Assembly: GCA_029379385.1 (NCBI GenBank)
Contig: CM055614.1
Location: forward strand, 19,263,994-19,327,993
DNA from: Quillaja saponaria
Lineage: Eukaryota > Streptophyta > Magnoliopsida > Fabales > Quillajaceae
DNA: 64,000 nt
Reading direction: 5' to 3'
Shown here: one piece after another, positions 32,700 through 45,300 of the stretch
Layout: each line of letters opens with the position of its first letter
How positions within the stretch are numbered: the stretch's first letter is position 1
Notes under the pieces: generated by a model
What the model was told of the DNA's origin: nothing
Databases searched by the model: none
What the model saw: only the letters and a program-made list of their open reading frames with translations
Made by a program: the position numbers and the translations under genes

Positions 32700-34130
32700 C
32701 TAGTGAGGAGAAGCAAAACTTGATTCAATTGTCCCTTTCGAGTACTTTGTTTTCTCTATGATCTTCTACTTGTTTCGTTGGTTAGGGAATAAAGGATTAT
32801 AATCTCCACAACTCTCTATACTTAGTTGCATATCATAGCTCTAATTTCAAGCTCCTTAAATGTTCAAGACTTGATTCCCTTAAGGATGTATAGAAGCTTC
32901 TAATGTATGTCTTGAGTGCACACTTCAACTACAAATATTTCTAATACTCGCTCTTTGCAATCTAAACTTAGAGCTCTCCACTGATTGATATAGTTAGTGA
33001 TGGGCTCATCTTTCCTATTATCTGATGTTGGTGAGATCTATCAAGGTGATCGTACATAGAGTACCGTGGAATCAGTTGATAAAATATTTTTCGAGTTGCC
33101 CCCAATTGTCCATCAACTTAACTTCTAATTTGGTGTACTAGTTGAATGCAATTTCTAAAGAACAAAAAAATTATTTGACAAGTAAATCTACCTAAGGCCT
33201 AGTATTTTTGTAAGTTTCAACAAAGTGTGCAATGTGTTATTTTTGATTGCCCTTTACGTCAAATTGGTTGAATTTCGAAGGTTAGTGCACATTTGACATT
33301 TTCACTTTGTCAATTTGCTTTGTGTATAACTTCCAGTATAGTAACGAGCTTTGTGAACATCCTTCGTATTGTGCTCAAATGGTGTTAATAATCATGTCTT
33401 GTATTTTATTGAGTCATACAACTACTATTTTGAGAGTGTCACAATGGAAGCAGAAAGTTGCTGAGAAGCTTCAAGTTTTACTTTCTTTTTGTTTTTGTCC
33501 ATGATGATGATATTTAAAGTCTAACTAGGAAGACAATATGGTTATTGACTTGGCTCAGCACTATGTTGCACTCTAACTTGTTCATGAGGTTAGCAATCTC
33601 AAGATCTTTATCTTCAATGGCTTTGCTGAGGAACAAGATCTTCTTCTTCAATTCATGTACCTTATCCTCTAGAATTGAAACTTCAATCACCGTGATGGGT
33701 ATGTTGTCAACATATGAGAATATATCCGATGTGGATGACATCAAAGCTTCATTCATAATTGTATGCAATGATTCAGAGATGGTAGAAAATGAGACTCTGT
33801 CTTATAACATGGAATGTTACACCCCAATTTAGAAGGGTCTAAAAAAATGAATCTTTGTCATAATTAAAATTGCTCGCTTTTTCTAAGATGATGAGATCTA
33901 GAGTGATAAAAAGTTGGATCTTTGCTTGATTCACCTATCGAAAAAGTTGTTGAATGATGGGTTCTAATCTCTTTTGTGTGATCCGTCCAATACAAATGTT
34001 CTTTTTGGTGGAAACATCATCAACAACAAAAGAGTTGATAACTTTAGCAGAGACATCAATATCATTATTTGCTTGTCCCTTCATGGAGACCATGAGATAC
34101 AGCGATGTTCATGTAGAGATTTTTTTTTTG
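32700..34130 (-). pseudogene. Broken gag gene of the gag-only element
   Basis: Minus-strand pieces follow the order of a common plant Ty3/gypsy gag. A coiled-coil segment reads VHELKKKILFLSKAIEDKDL and EIANLMNKLE (33514-33768). The core follows with PSKFNQFDVKGN, HIAHFVETY, WGQLEKYFIN and RLQRASIRN (about 33270 to 32950). The C-terminal LLYILKGIKS and TFKELETRA lie near 32880. Stops and shifts interrupt it. Confidence 0.65.
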
Positions 34131-34755
34131 AAAGGAGAAAGAGAGGTAGAGTGTTCCTACTAAGCGTACTAAAAATTTGTGAACTAGAAATTCATGCTGG
34201 AAAGTAACATACAAGAAATCATGTACAAAAATGACAATTTTATTATATTTGGGAAATAGATAGATACAAACTATGTTTTAATATTCTTTACAAGAAAAGA
34301 ATAGTATTCCTCTTATTTGATCTCCTTGAAAGATTTGTGTGATCTGAGTGCTATGTAACTTGATCTCGGATGAAGTGATGGAACTCTTTCAAAATGACAT
34401 TGTGTATGGTTATTGGGAAAGATCTTGTTGTCTCTGCAGGCACTAGGGTTGATCACAGTAATTTGTGGCTTGCTTAAATCTCTGTTGTTTAAAGAGAGAA
34501 AAGTAATTGAGTTTCAAGAATTTTTGTGCATTGAGTTTTTTTCCTCATTTCCAAAGCCAATGTGAGGCCTTTCATAGGAGAGGCGGTGTAGACAAATTTT
34601 GTTTGGTTGGAGGTACTTCAATTGATTTGTTTGATTTGTGGTTCTAATTGATTTGTGAGTGATGGAAGAATGATTGACATTGACATGAGAATGATTAGCA
34701 CTTGATTGAAACTAATTTGAGAATATTAAAGGGTGATTGGATTCAGTTTGATCCA

Positions 34756-36359
34756 TGATGGGTATGTCTTCCTCCTTCCTCCTACTTGCCTTCCCTCGAA
34801 CTGAGAGTGACCCGGGGAGGCACTTCTACTTCAACCCAAAAATGTCAATTAGTGCTACTTCATGAAGGCCGAACATCATTAAATAAGACATGGCCGACTC
34901 CTGGCTATTGGTTTCCAACATGACAGGGTGTGGTAGTGAGGTGTGGGTGTATCCATCCGGCTTGGACAAGCATTCATGAGGGTAAGGAATTGTTTCAAAG
35001 TAACTGGGGTGTTAGGTTGAAGGTCGGGTAGGTTATCGGGATCAGGGTTGGAGGTACCGATTATAGCTTTTTGGGTTTGGACTCATTGTTGAGCTAAAGT
35101 TTCCACAAGTATGGGAAAGTCTTCCATGATGGGTTTTTGGTTTGAAGGAAGCTCTGTCAAAGGTGTGGTGTAGGATAAGAAAACCTCAAAAGATCAATAG
35201 GTTTCCACAGGACTGCCACCAATATTAAGTTCAAAAGTGTCTGGGCTTACTATTTAAGTATTCAAGACCTTACATATCCAGAAGTTGATTCCACATCAAC
35301 TCAGGGACCAAGCCAACTTGCAAGAGTACGAAGCCAGAGGTCAAGAATTTCTCCATGAATCCTCCGAATATCAAGACAGAGCTATTTTAGAGAGAAAATA
35401 TGTGACAGTAATAAATGCATAGTTTTATAAATGTACCTTTCAATTGCTATTTATAGGTGTATTAGTCCAATATTGGTCTGCCACATGTTATAAGGTAGTG
35501 GAATTATTATTTATATATAAGACACGTGACACAAGAGGATTGGCTAGAGGATAATCCTCTACTAACAACGATGAAGCTACAAAAGAACAAGAAAAAATCA
35601 ATGGAAGCTACTAATTAAGAAAAAGGACAAGAATAAAAATTTTCTTCTCTATTAAATTTGAGTTGAAAATCTGTATAATATAATGAAATAACTGCAGCAT
35701 AATGCAATCTAGAAAATGAAAATTTTCCGCAATTCTATCTCTCATTAACAATAATAGATGCTAATTAGTTAAGAGAAACATTTAAAAATAATAAGTCATA
35801 AAAATACAACAGCTGTTATTGAAACTTTTAACAGCTGCGGGAGGTGGTGATTTTGCACCAAATTCAGGACTTGAATGTCAGCTCGTGAAAACTCGGGAGA
35901 GTACAATTTACTTCGGGCTGACATCTGCAAATATCTATATTTTTCGGCAGAAGCAAAATTGAATCATAAAATATAATTTTGTAAAAGAGATACTTGCATA
36001 GGTCATAAGTTTCTGAAGGAAAATGTATATATCAGAATAGCCACAAATCTGAGAATAAAACTACAGAATATACCATACAGATAACAAAGTAATTTAGGTT
36101 CTAAAATAATATCATTAAATTTCCAATAACGGTTAGTCATGCACCCGTAGAATTATTGTGGCTCATTAAGCTATTTGACTTTATGTCCAAAGCTAGAAAG
36201 ATGTAAACCAAGCTGCGTGAGGCTTGTATGCATGACCACAATTTGAACATCCCCACCCCCAAAATATACAAATCATAGTGTATGGTTGTATATAGTGTAA
36301 TCACAACCATCAGATAAAAACTTTTGGGAAAGTGGAGTTCTTTTCACTGCCACAATAGA
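34756..36359. other. Degenerate repeat and NUP214 3' flank
   Basis: From 34756 the LTR is cut off by GC-richer sequence whose minus strand reads AIIGTSNPDPDNLPDLQPN and TPVTLKQFLTLMNA (about 35070-34975). It resembles retroelement coding sequence, but I cannot assign it. 35540-36359 is AT-rich and contains the probable 3' untranslated region of the minus-strand NUP214 gene. Confidence 0.45.
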
Positions 36360-39300
36360 CTACTTTCTGATCTGAGTGAAAAGTTCTGGGGGTTTTCCAC
36401 TTTTCGCCACCTTTCCCAAAAACACCGAAACCGCCACTTCCTTGGCCGCTGAAGGCTCCAGCAAAACCACCTGAAGCAGCACCAGCAAAACCACCTGATG
36501 CAGCTCCAGCCCCAGCAAAACCACCTGAAGCAGCTCCAGCAAAACCACCTGATGCAGCTCCAGCAAAACCACCTGATGCTGCACCCCCAAATCCACCTGA
36601 AGCCGCACCACCAAATCCAACACCACCAGAAGCAACAGCAGCAAAACCTACACCGGAAGCAACACCAGCAAATCCACCACCTCCTGAATTAACACTTGAA
36701 AAGCCACCTGTAGAACTACTGCTGGCAAAACCACCGCCAAAACCACTTGGAGCTGCAAAGCCACTTCCGGATAGACCGTTTCCAAGCTGTCTTGACTGTC
36801 CAAAAGTACCTAGAACTGATCCCAATGCTTGTTGCCCTGAACCAATTTGTGATGGCTGGCCAAATGCATTTTGACTTGGAGTCTGAACAGCTGCTGTACT
36901 GAATCTGCCACCTGATTTTGTTAACTGAGATGGCGGGGAGGACATTGGAGATTGGAAGCTAAAAGATGCAGGTCGAAATAACTCCCCACTAGGAACAGAA
37001 AGGGTAGTAGTAAGATTTGCAGCTGTATTACTAAAAGAACCACCAAATGGATTTGATTTAGTAGTTGCATTAGGGGTTGAACCAGTCCCAAACATGCCAA
37101 GGCTTCCTAAACTGAGTTTGGTTACATCACTCATCTCAGGAAGCCTCCTCCTCCATCTCAGTCTTCCTCTGATATTGCAACGTCCAGACCTCCATTCCTT
37201 CCACCAGTGCCAATGGCCGTTGCAAAAGGTGTTGGCAATTGTACTGGTGCAGTTGTTGGCTGTTCTGATTGAGAATTCAATGTCATGCTAGGGGAAGAAC
37301 TTGCAATATTGGTGGCAGGCTGTCTTGTTGTACTTTCATTTGAAGGGCCAGATATTGCTGCAGATTCACGCTTCAGCTTAAATTCACCCCTTGGTGGATC
37401 AACCTGCAAAGAGCCTGATTCTTTGGCAGCATCTAGATCAGTTTTTAAATTAGTAAAACTAGTGGGCTGGACCTCTGATTTAGGATCTTCAAAGGTTGAA
37501 CTCGAGGAAGGTGAATTAGTAAATGAAGGAACCAAACATTTAGGAGCCTCAGATATGGCCACAAGAGAAGAATTTGAAGATGGAGCAGCTGTAGTAGAAA
37601 ATGCTTGTACTGTTTGACTAGCCTCTCCATTGGTGTTTGCACTTGTCAAAGAATTTGTTAGTGCCACCTGAAGCTGAAGGTGAGAATAATGATGAAAGTA
37701 AAGGAGCTGATGATGTATTAATAATCAGAGATGGAGCTTCAATTGATTTTATAGATGGGGCGTACTGGTGACAATTTTTCACCAGTATGGCTTTTGTTAT
37801 TTGCTACATCAAGCGTAGAAACTTTCCCAGATAGGCTTTCAGCTGAAACAGAAGATGAGGCAGAGATTGACGATTCATGCTTTTTCCAAAATTCAGAAGT
37901 TACTGTACTTGAAGGCCTATCCATTGTCTTCATTATGTAACTTGTAACTACAGGATCTTTACTGTTTGAAATGGGCATTTCACATGATGAAGGGAATGGC
38001 AAGGAGGTTGAAGATTTTAAAGGAATAATAGTTTCTGACTGCAGAATATGCTTAACTTCACGAACTGAATCTGAATCTGAATCTGAATTGAACTTCACAA
38101 CTCCATTGGATTTTTCTGCAATCAAATCTTGGGTTTCCCTTGTACGAGACTTCCCTGTTGCAGGCAGTGATGGAACTACTGAAGCATTGCTTCTTTGAAA
38201 GAAATGTGACTTCAACTCCATAGACTGTGTTGGTCCAGAAAGGTTGTTAGCCCATATGAGTGATTCAGAATGCTCTGACACATCTTTTGAGGTTTTTTCC
38301 TGATTGCCTGTTATGTGGACATCAATATGGTTAGAAACAGTTCATTTACTAGTAAATAATATATTAAGATAATTCACGTTACAATAAGTCATGGCTCACC
38401 AGTTTTTGTCAGACTCAGATACCACAGTTGAAGGAACTGTGTGATCTCTTGGGCGAAAATCTAATTCCTGCTGCATGCAAGGGCCAACATTTTGCTCAGC
38501 CATTGGGAATGGTGTTGTATTCAAAGTCGTCTTTTGGACTTCATTCAACAGTCTCCTTTTGACAATGGTTTTATGAGGCTCAAAACTGGCCCAACTCTGC
38601 AACCATTTTGTATCGAAGTTCATAATCAATACTATATGCAAAACATCCACTTTCAACCACAGAAAGGGTGAGATGCAAATACTTCTTTACATATATCAGA
38701 AGCTTCCCATAGAATACTGCAAGACTTATGTCAAATGAAGAATATAACGAGGACATGCTTATGGGATTTATAGTTCTTTCACTTCCTTGAATAGTAGGTG
38801 TAAGGTTTTTTCAAAATTAGTTATATTATGAGAAAAATAATTATTAGGTTACTTAGAATTATACACAATTAGGATTTCCTTTAATAGCGAGATCCTCCTC
38901 AGTTAGTAAATGTTTCTTTGACTTGAGCATTTTGGGTTTACAATTGAGGCTGGTCTTTCATACTTTATTTGGCTGTTGCCTATAAGGCCTATCATGCACT
39001 TCAGAAGCAATCTAGTTGGAACAAAAATGACTTTTGATTGATACCTTGCCTCCCTCCTGCTCTAGCCCCCTTTCACTCTTTCTTACCCATCTATTCTCTC
39101 TCAATTCTCTTCCTTTCCCTCCTCACTAATCTAACCTTACATCAAGTTATCTATCTCAGATTATGTAACGATTTTATTATTCTTCTTTTCTTTTTCATTT
39201 CTGGAGTACCAGCATTGAAATAATGGGAGGTATACGCAGGTACATGACTGTAGAATGATAAATCAGAAGACGGATGTTTCATTGAAAAGATAAGACACAG

Positions 39301-42300
39301 AAACTATCGCGTGACATAAAGCAAACATGTTCTTGATTGGGCGCATGCCACATTTGTATGATACCAATCAAAACCCAAGATTATTCAGCTTTATGAGCGG
39401 GAAAAGATAAACTCATGCTTTCCATATGTATGGACAGAAAATTAAACCACGCATGATTTTCTGATTTTCTGTACTTAAATGAAAAAGTAACCAATAGGAA
39501 GGATTACCTGAACCAGTGAGTCGGAAAATTAAACCACATAATGATCTGATTTCAGTACTTAAATGAAAAAGTAACCAATATGAAAGGTTACCTGATCCAG
39601 TGAGTCTCTCCTCCTCCTAGCAGTTTCTGTTTCATAACTCTTCATGGTACTCAATTGATTTCTCCTGGACTGATCATTACTAATGGAAGAACCAGAAAGC
39701 AAGAGGTTCCTACTTGAAGGAGTATCATAAATTCTTTTCACATCTGGAGAACTGAAAGAGGCATCATGTGGAATTCCTATTGTATCAAATAATTCTTTCT
39801 TCACATTTTTTTGTCCTTGAAATGGAGACTTTACACTCAATGCTTCCATTTGCTTTGAGAGATGTTCAGAGAGTTGATCTGCAGCTGTTAATTGGTGACT
39901 TATTGCATTGTGTAAACTATGCAAAGACTGTGCTTGTCTGCAAAAAAAGAGAAATCTCCAGCTCAGTAAAAAACTCAAACCTAACAATACATTTAAATGT
40001 TGCAGGGGGAAACAATGGTGGGAAGTGGTGATGCCATGTGAGTCCCTTGGAGCTTATTTCTTGTGACAGTTTTAATTTGACACTAGTTATCCTATTACAT
40101 CTAAACATATAATACATACTTTTCCTTTTGTATTTATCTAGAAAAGACAAATGGTATAGCCATACAAGGGATGGCCTTTTAGGTGAGAAAAGATGAGAGC
40201 CCATTGGGTTTCTTGAGGAATTTGGTGATATTGACAAAAGTGGAAGTGGAAGGTGTGGAAAGTATACAGTCCAAGTTAGATGACAGAAAGAAGAGATGAC
40301 CAAGAGGAATTATATTCTTTATATAGAAGGCAAGTTGCTAATTATTGGTCAATTTGTATTCAGCTTCTCCCTAACAAGGTTAGAGCTTTTACTTTGTAAG
40401 CAGTTCTTAATCTAATACCAAAAACAATTTGTTGCAGGTTTGGAAGCCTAAAAAGGCAACTTCCCAAGGTTGCCTTATGTGCAGCAGATTATCTGGTGCA
40501 TCTAATTGACATTCATGTAAAACAACATTCCAAATGGAACCCAGTAACAAGATGTGACAGAAAGATAATATCATGCAGTATGATACAATTCATTACCATA
40601 ATATTCAACTAAACCTCATAATAAATGTTGAAGAGCATTACTAATCTGATTTATTTTACTTTTATATATAAGAACTATGTACCTATTTCAAATACACAAG
40701 AGAGCATAAATTATGCAGAACATCTTTCAAAGCTGCCAGTGCACAATGGTGTTCTTCATGTATAATATACTTGTTGTAGTTAAGGGATTTTCATCCCATG
40801 CATTCTTACGAGATAAGTATTATTAAATTTTCTTCCTAAATATTATTCACTTAAGTTACAGTATCTCTGGGTTTTAACTGTTTTTTTATTTTACATTACA
40901 CTCCCCTACTTGGCTCTAAGTCATAAATTTAGGCACGTCATTACGCTCTACCTTTGGATCTATCTGCCAATTGACAAAAGAATTTCTGTACCCTTTTCTT
41001 TTCACATCTATAACAGAATGCCTACCTTAAATAAAAAATAAATAGAATGCTGATTACTAGTTCAAGAAGTCACTTTAACTTTTTATCTATATTGAATAAC
41101 AGACCATGTAAAATATGCTTTCAGATTGTTTACAACCAGTGTTTCAATGAAATAATGTTATTGATACAGATATGTAGTTCAACCTGACAGAAGTCACAAC
41201 CTTGACATTCCATTGCTATTAATTCTGACTTCTGGAATATTATGAGAGTTTTTCTATCAGTGAAAAAAATCAGAAGTATTTGGATTTTTTTTATGTATTG
41301 CAGACTTGCAATACTTTTGGGGTTTGTTTATAAGACTGAAATATAGTAGAATAAGTTTGTCAGTTTATTAAAATAAATATGTACAAAGCAAGAGTCCCTC
41401 AGCTTTGCCTCAGTTGGCACAATCCTTAAATATAAATTCCAATTAGATGTTTTGTTACAATATTCCACCAACATTTGAGGAGTATTTTTATTTCTGGTCA
41501 TATCTTAATGAGAAGAGAAAAATGTATCACATAACTAAAATTTTAAATATTAATGATATTTGAGATTCAAACATTCATACTAAATGCCTAACACTTGTAG
41601 CATCAGTTTGCTACTTCAATAGTTAAAATGGAGAATGAATAAAAACCAAAAAAGAAAAATTAAGTACCCTATGTTCAGGGATTTAACTTAATTGCATCAG
41701 CATTCTGCATGAGACTAGTTCCTCAGGCATAGTTGCAACTGACCCAATGAAAAGCTCATTAAAGCTAAGGATAGGGATGTCAGCAACCTATACTCAAAAG
41801 TGTCATTAACAAGAAGTTCCATACCTTGAAGGCACATTTCTACTTTTCAAAGCTCTCTGACCTATACGGCCACCACTATTTTCACCGAATTTGTTGAGTT
41901 CAAGGGCATTGAAATGCCTCTCTAGCTCAATTAACTGATTGGTTGCCTCCTGTAACAAGGAACAATATATAAGATTTCTTAAAGGCCGCATCATAGAGTC
42001 CATTGCCAAGTGAAATATAACTGACATGCCTGATTCTTTCGCACTATATGCTTTCGCTTCATCTCCAGTTCCGAATTCAACTTCTGGCGATTCCATAGGT
42101 CCCAATAACAGCTATCAGAAGCCTGCTTTACAATCCCTTCCACGTGTGCTTTCCTTGCCACAACTGAAATCCAGCAAGGAAAATTCTAAAAGTTGAGTCA
42201 TTGGATGATCTCAAAACATATATAATAACAGAATTAAATTTATGCATATAAGCATGTTTTTCACACTAAAGTATTACATCGAACAAAGCCTCATAGCACA

Positions 42301-45300
42301 ACTGTCAGGAAATATTCTACTTCACCATTAAATCCCCTTCCCAACTCCCCTCACATACATGCAAAGAACTAGCACCTTCACAAGATGAACAGAAATTCCA
42401 AGCAACCAACTAAAAACAGAGTGGTGGAGGATGACTTTAGATGAGTAGATTGATCCGTGTAGGATTCAATCTCCTTTTTTTGGAAAGAAAAGAATATTAC
42501 TGTGAAATAGAAACTATTGAGATGGGATGACAAGAAATCCTACCAAGCCAAAACAAAAAAACAAAAACAAAAAAGGCCGGACCTAAAAAAAAAGTCCCCG
42601 CATATCAACCAAAGAGACACCCTGAAAAGCTTTTGCAGCAGAACACTAAAGATAAGCCACAAAAAACAATCTTGTCCCAAATAAGATGAATAGGAAGATA
42701 GGCATCTCAGAAAATCCTAGCCCTACACTCCAGCCAAACACCCCAAATAACAGCAAAGAAAGCATAATTTCCATAAACACTTGGTTTTCTTATTCCTCAC
42801 AAAACATTAAAATCTAATCATCAATAAATCATATAAGGAGTTTGGTCAAATCCTACCTTCCAATTATAAGAAAATACAAAGGGTACTCTCTTTTACATAA
42901 ACATCCTCTAATCTCATCTAATAATTATTAGTTCATCAAGACTCCTACTATTTCTTAGGTTGACAAGGTTGGTGGATCCTACTAAAACTGAGGTTTCTAA
43001 AGAACTATAGTTTCAAAAAAGAATAATTAAATAAACCTTTAGCAGATAAGGCAAAAAAGCATAACAGAACAACCAAAATCAGGAAAGGACCAAGTTAATT
43101 GTCATATAAAATTTTAAACCTCTTCAAAATACGAGACACTAAAATATAACAGATACTTTCAGTTATGTTTCAGTAATATTTTGAGACTATGAAGAAATAA
43201 ACCCATATCGTCTTCAAAGTATTCTTCAATGTATCCTCCATCTCACTCAGTACCATTTATATCAAGAACATTCTTATATCGTATCTTGAGAGATTTTACA
43301 GTTGGTTACCACTTATTTTACCCATATCATTATACCACTTTGATCATCATGCTTGCAAAGATAACATCCGTACATAAATATAACATACAGAAATATGTGC
43401 CAATCACAATAATAAGTATTACCTTGTATCGTTTTTTCAAGAAGACAACTGGATCTGTTCAAGATTCTCATCCACTAGACTCTGCAAAGTGAAACAACCA
43501 TGATTCAAGCAACAGTAGAATTCCATACCATAAGTGGTAAGAAATCAAAATAAAGTCCATATAGTAGAGATAACATACATAAATTGATGATTGAGGAAAG
43601 AGAAAGAAATTTGAAATTCATTTGATAGTGATGTCAACTTGATAAACAATGATCTTGTATTTTAGTCTGATCACAATTCATTAATCATACAGGAAAGTGG
43701 AAAGTAGAAATAGCAAAAAGACTATCTACATAAAGATCCAGAGTTTCTATATATATATATATATATATATAGAACTCAATATAGTCTCAACCCTCTCCCT
43801 AAACCATGCCACTGTCAGTAACACCATGCCAGAGTTGTTATTTCACCATCAGCAATGTGAGTCACCTCTCAGTTACTGAATGTCACTTGAAGTCACAAGG
43901 AAGCACCGATACTAGTATTTCAGTACGGTATGGTACAATACAACCGTGGGTTTTGTCATTTTCTAAAAAAACACGGTACGGTACGGGTACAGCAAGGTAC
44001 GTTAAGTTAAATAATTAATATATATATCAGAACAAGACATATAAAAGTTTACTGATAGAATAAAACTCACTAAATACAAAGAAATATTACAGAATACATA
44101 AATAAAGGAAATTAATAGGTGTGTAATTACGTGATTAGAAATTATATTCAAGTAATTTAGGCAAAACTAGTTTTTCTTGAATGCAATTTCTTATTTTGTT
44201 TGTTATTATATATAAGTTTTCTTTAGTTGTAGCTAATGACTCAAGGTATCAAATAAGTTGTATCTAAAATTAGTCAGAAAAAAATTAGTACGTATGCGGA
44301 ACATACCAAGGTGAATCAAAGGAGTACAAGTACCCAGTACGTACCGGGTACAGCATGCATTTTGAAGTACCTGTGTTTCATAACTTGCAGATGTTACCAG
44401 CTTAGTTCATGGTATGTATAAATGTCAATGCCGTGGTATAAAGTTGACAGAAATCCTTTAAAACATAATAGGGTGTCAATGTTGCATGTCTCTAATCTTC
44501 CAGATATCGGAAACTGTGCGAATGCTTCATAACTTTGAGTTTTCTGGGGAGAAAGGGTTGAAAATTTTATGGAAGGGAGAGAAGGTAGAACGCAAGCCTC
44601 ACTTTCAAACTAGTAATCTCTTTTTCTTCTTTTCTTTAACTTATATACATTATAAGGCATCAAGGCAGGACAATATTGTTGTCCCAAGCGAATCACGTTT
44701 TATTGGATATGAATCATAAATTGATTTTTAAATAAATAATTGGATTCCATTAAAATAATATAATAAGGGATTTGTTATGTGGACTCCAATAATTGCTGGG
44801 TGGACTAAATTCCACTAAGCAAATTAGTGGAACCCACACACATATTAGTGGGGAGTGAGTCTACCAAGCATTGTTTGGAGTGTACATAGACCTCCCCTAT
44901 AATTATAATTTGTTGTTCAACAAAATCAATGTAATAAAAAACCTTGGGACACCAATCCATGTACCATACAGTGAATTAAGCCACTAAGGAAGAGAAGGCA
45001 GCAAGAAATTGCAACCTACATGCTAATATTCCCAAAATCCAGAAACCTAGAAAAGAGAAAGATAGCCATATTAGGGATCTATATACTCCAAGAATAAAGT
45101 GTATGGATAGTATTCCTTTTTAGCTTTCAAAGAGAACACTCCTTACTATGAGAAATATAATTAATGTCTCTGTCTAAATGCCACATAGAAGATGCTAAAC
45201 ACCCTTTTACATTTTCCTCCGAAGAGAGCTTTATTAAGACAACAGGGTGTTCCATTATCCACAAACTTCTTTCCCTCTCAATAAAATTCTTTTTCTATCA

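Larger units (their letters stand above)
30965..34755 (-). mobile_element. Second copy: LTR-gag-tandem repeat-LTR element without pol
   Basis: The left LTR (30965-31824, TGTGAAC to GTGTCTACCA) and right LTR (34178 to about 34755, truncated at gtttgatcc) are direct repeats of the family at 18211. The 2.35-kb interior holds only a decayed gag on the minus strand next to the right LTR and a degenerate tandem-repeat block next to the left LTR. There is no room for protease, reverse transcriptase, RNase H and integrase. This fits non-autonomous, gag-only retrotransposons described in plants as TR-GAG elements, though it is too decayed to prove function. Confidence 0.78.

Noticed and set aside
36498..36692. 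Plus-strand Gln/His-rich open frame
   Set aside because: It is the antisense shadow of the Gly/Ala/Phe repeat in NUP214.
37285..37617. 110-codon plus-strand open frame
   Set aside because: Antisense shadow of the Ser/Pro-rich NUP214 exon 16; no family resemblance.
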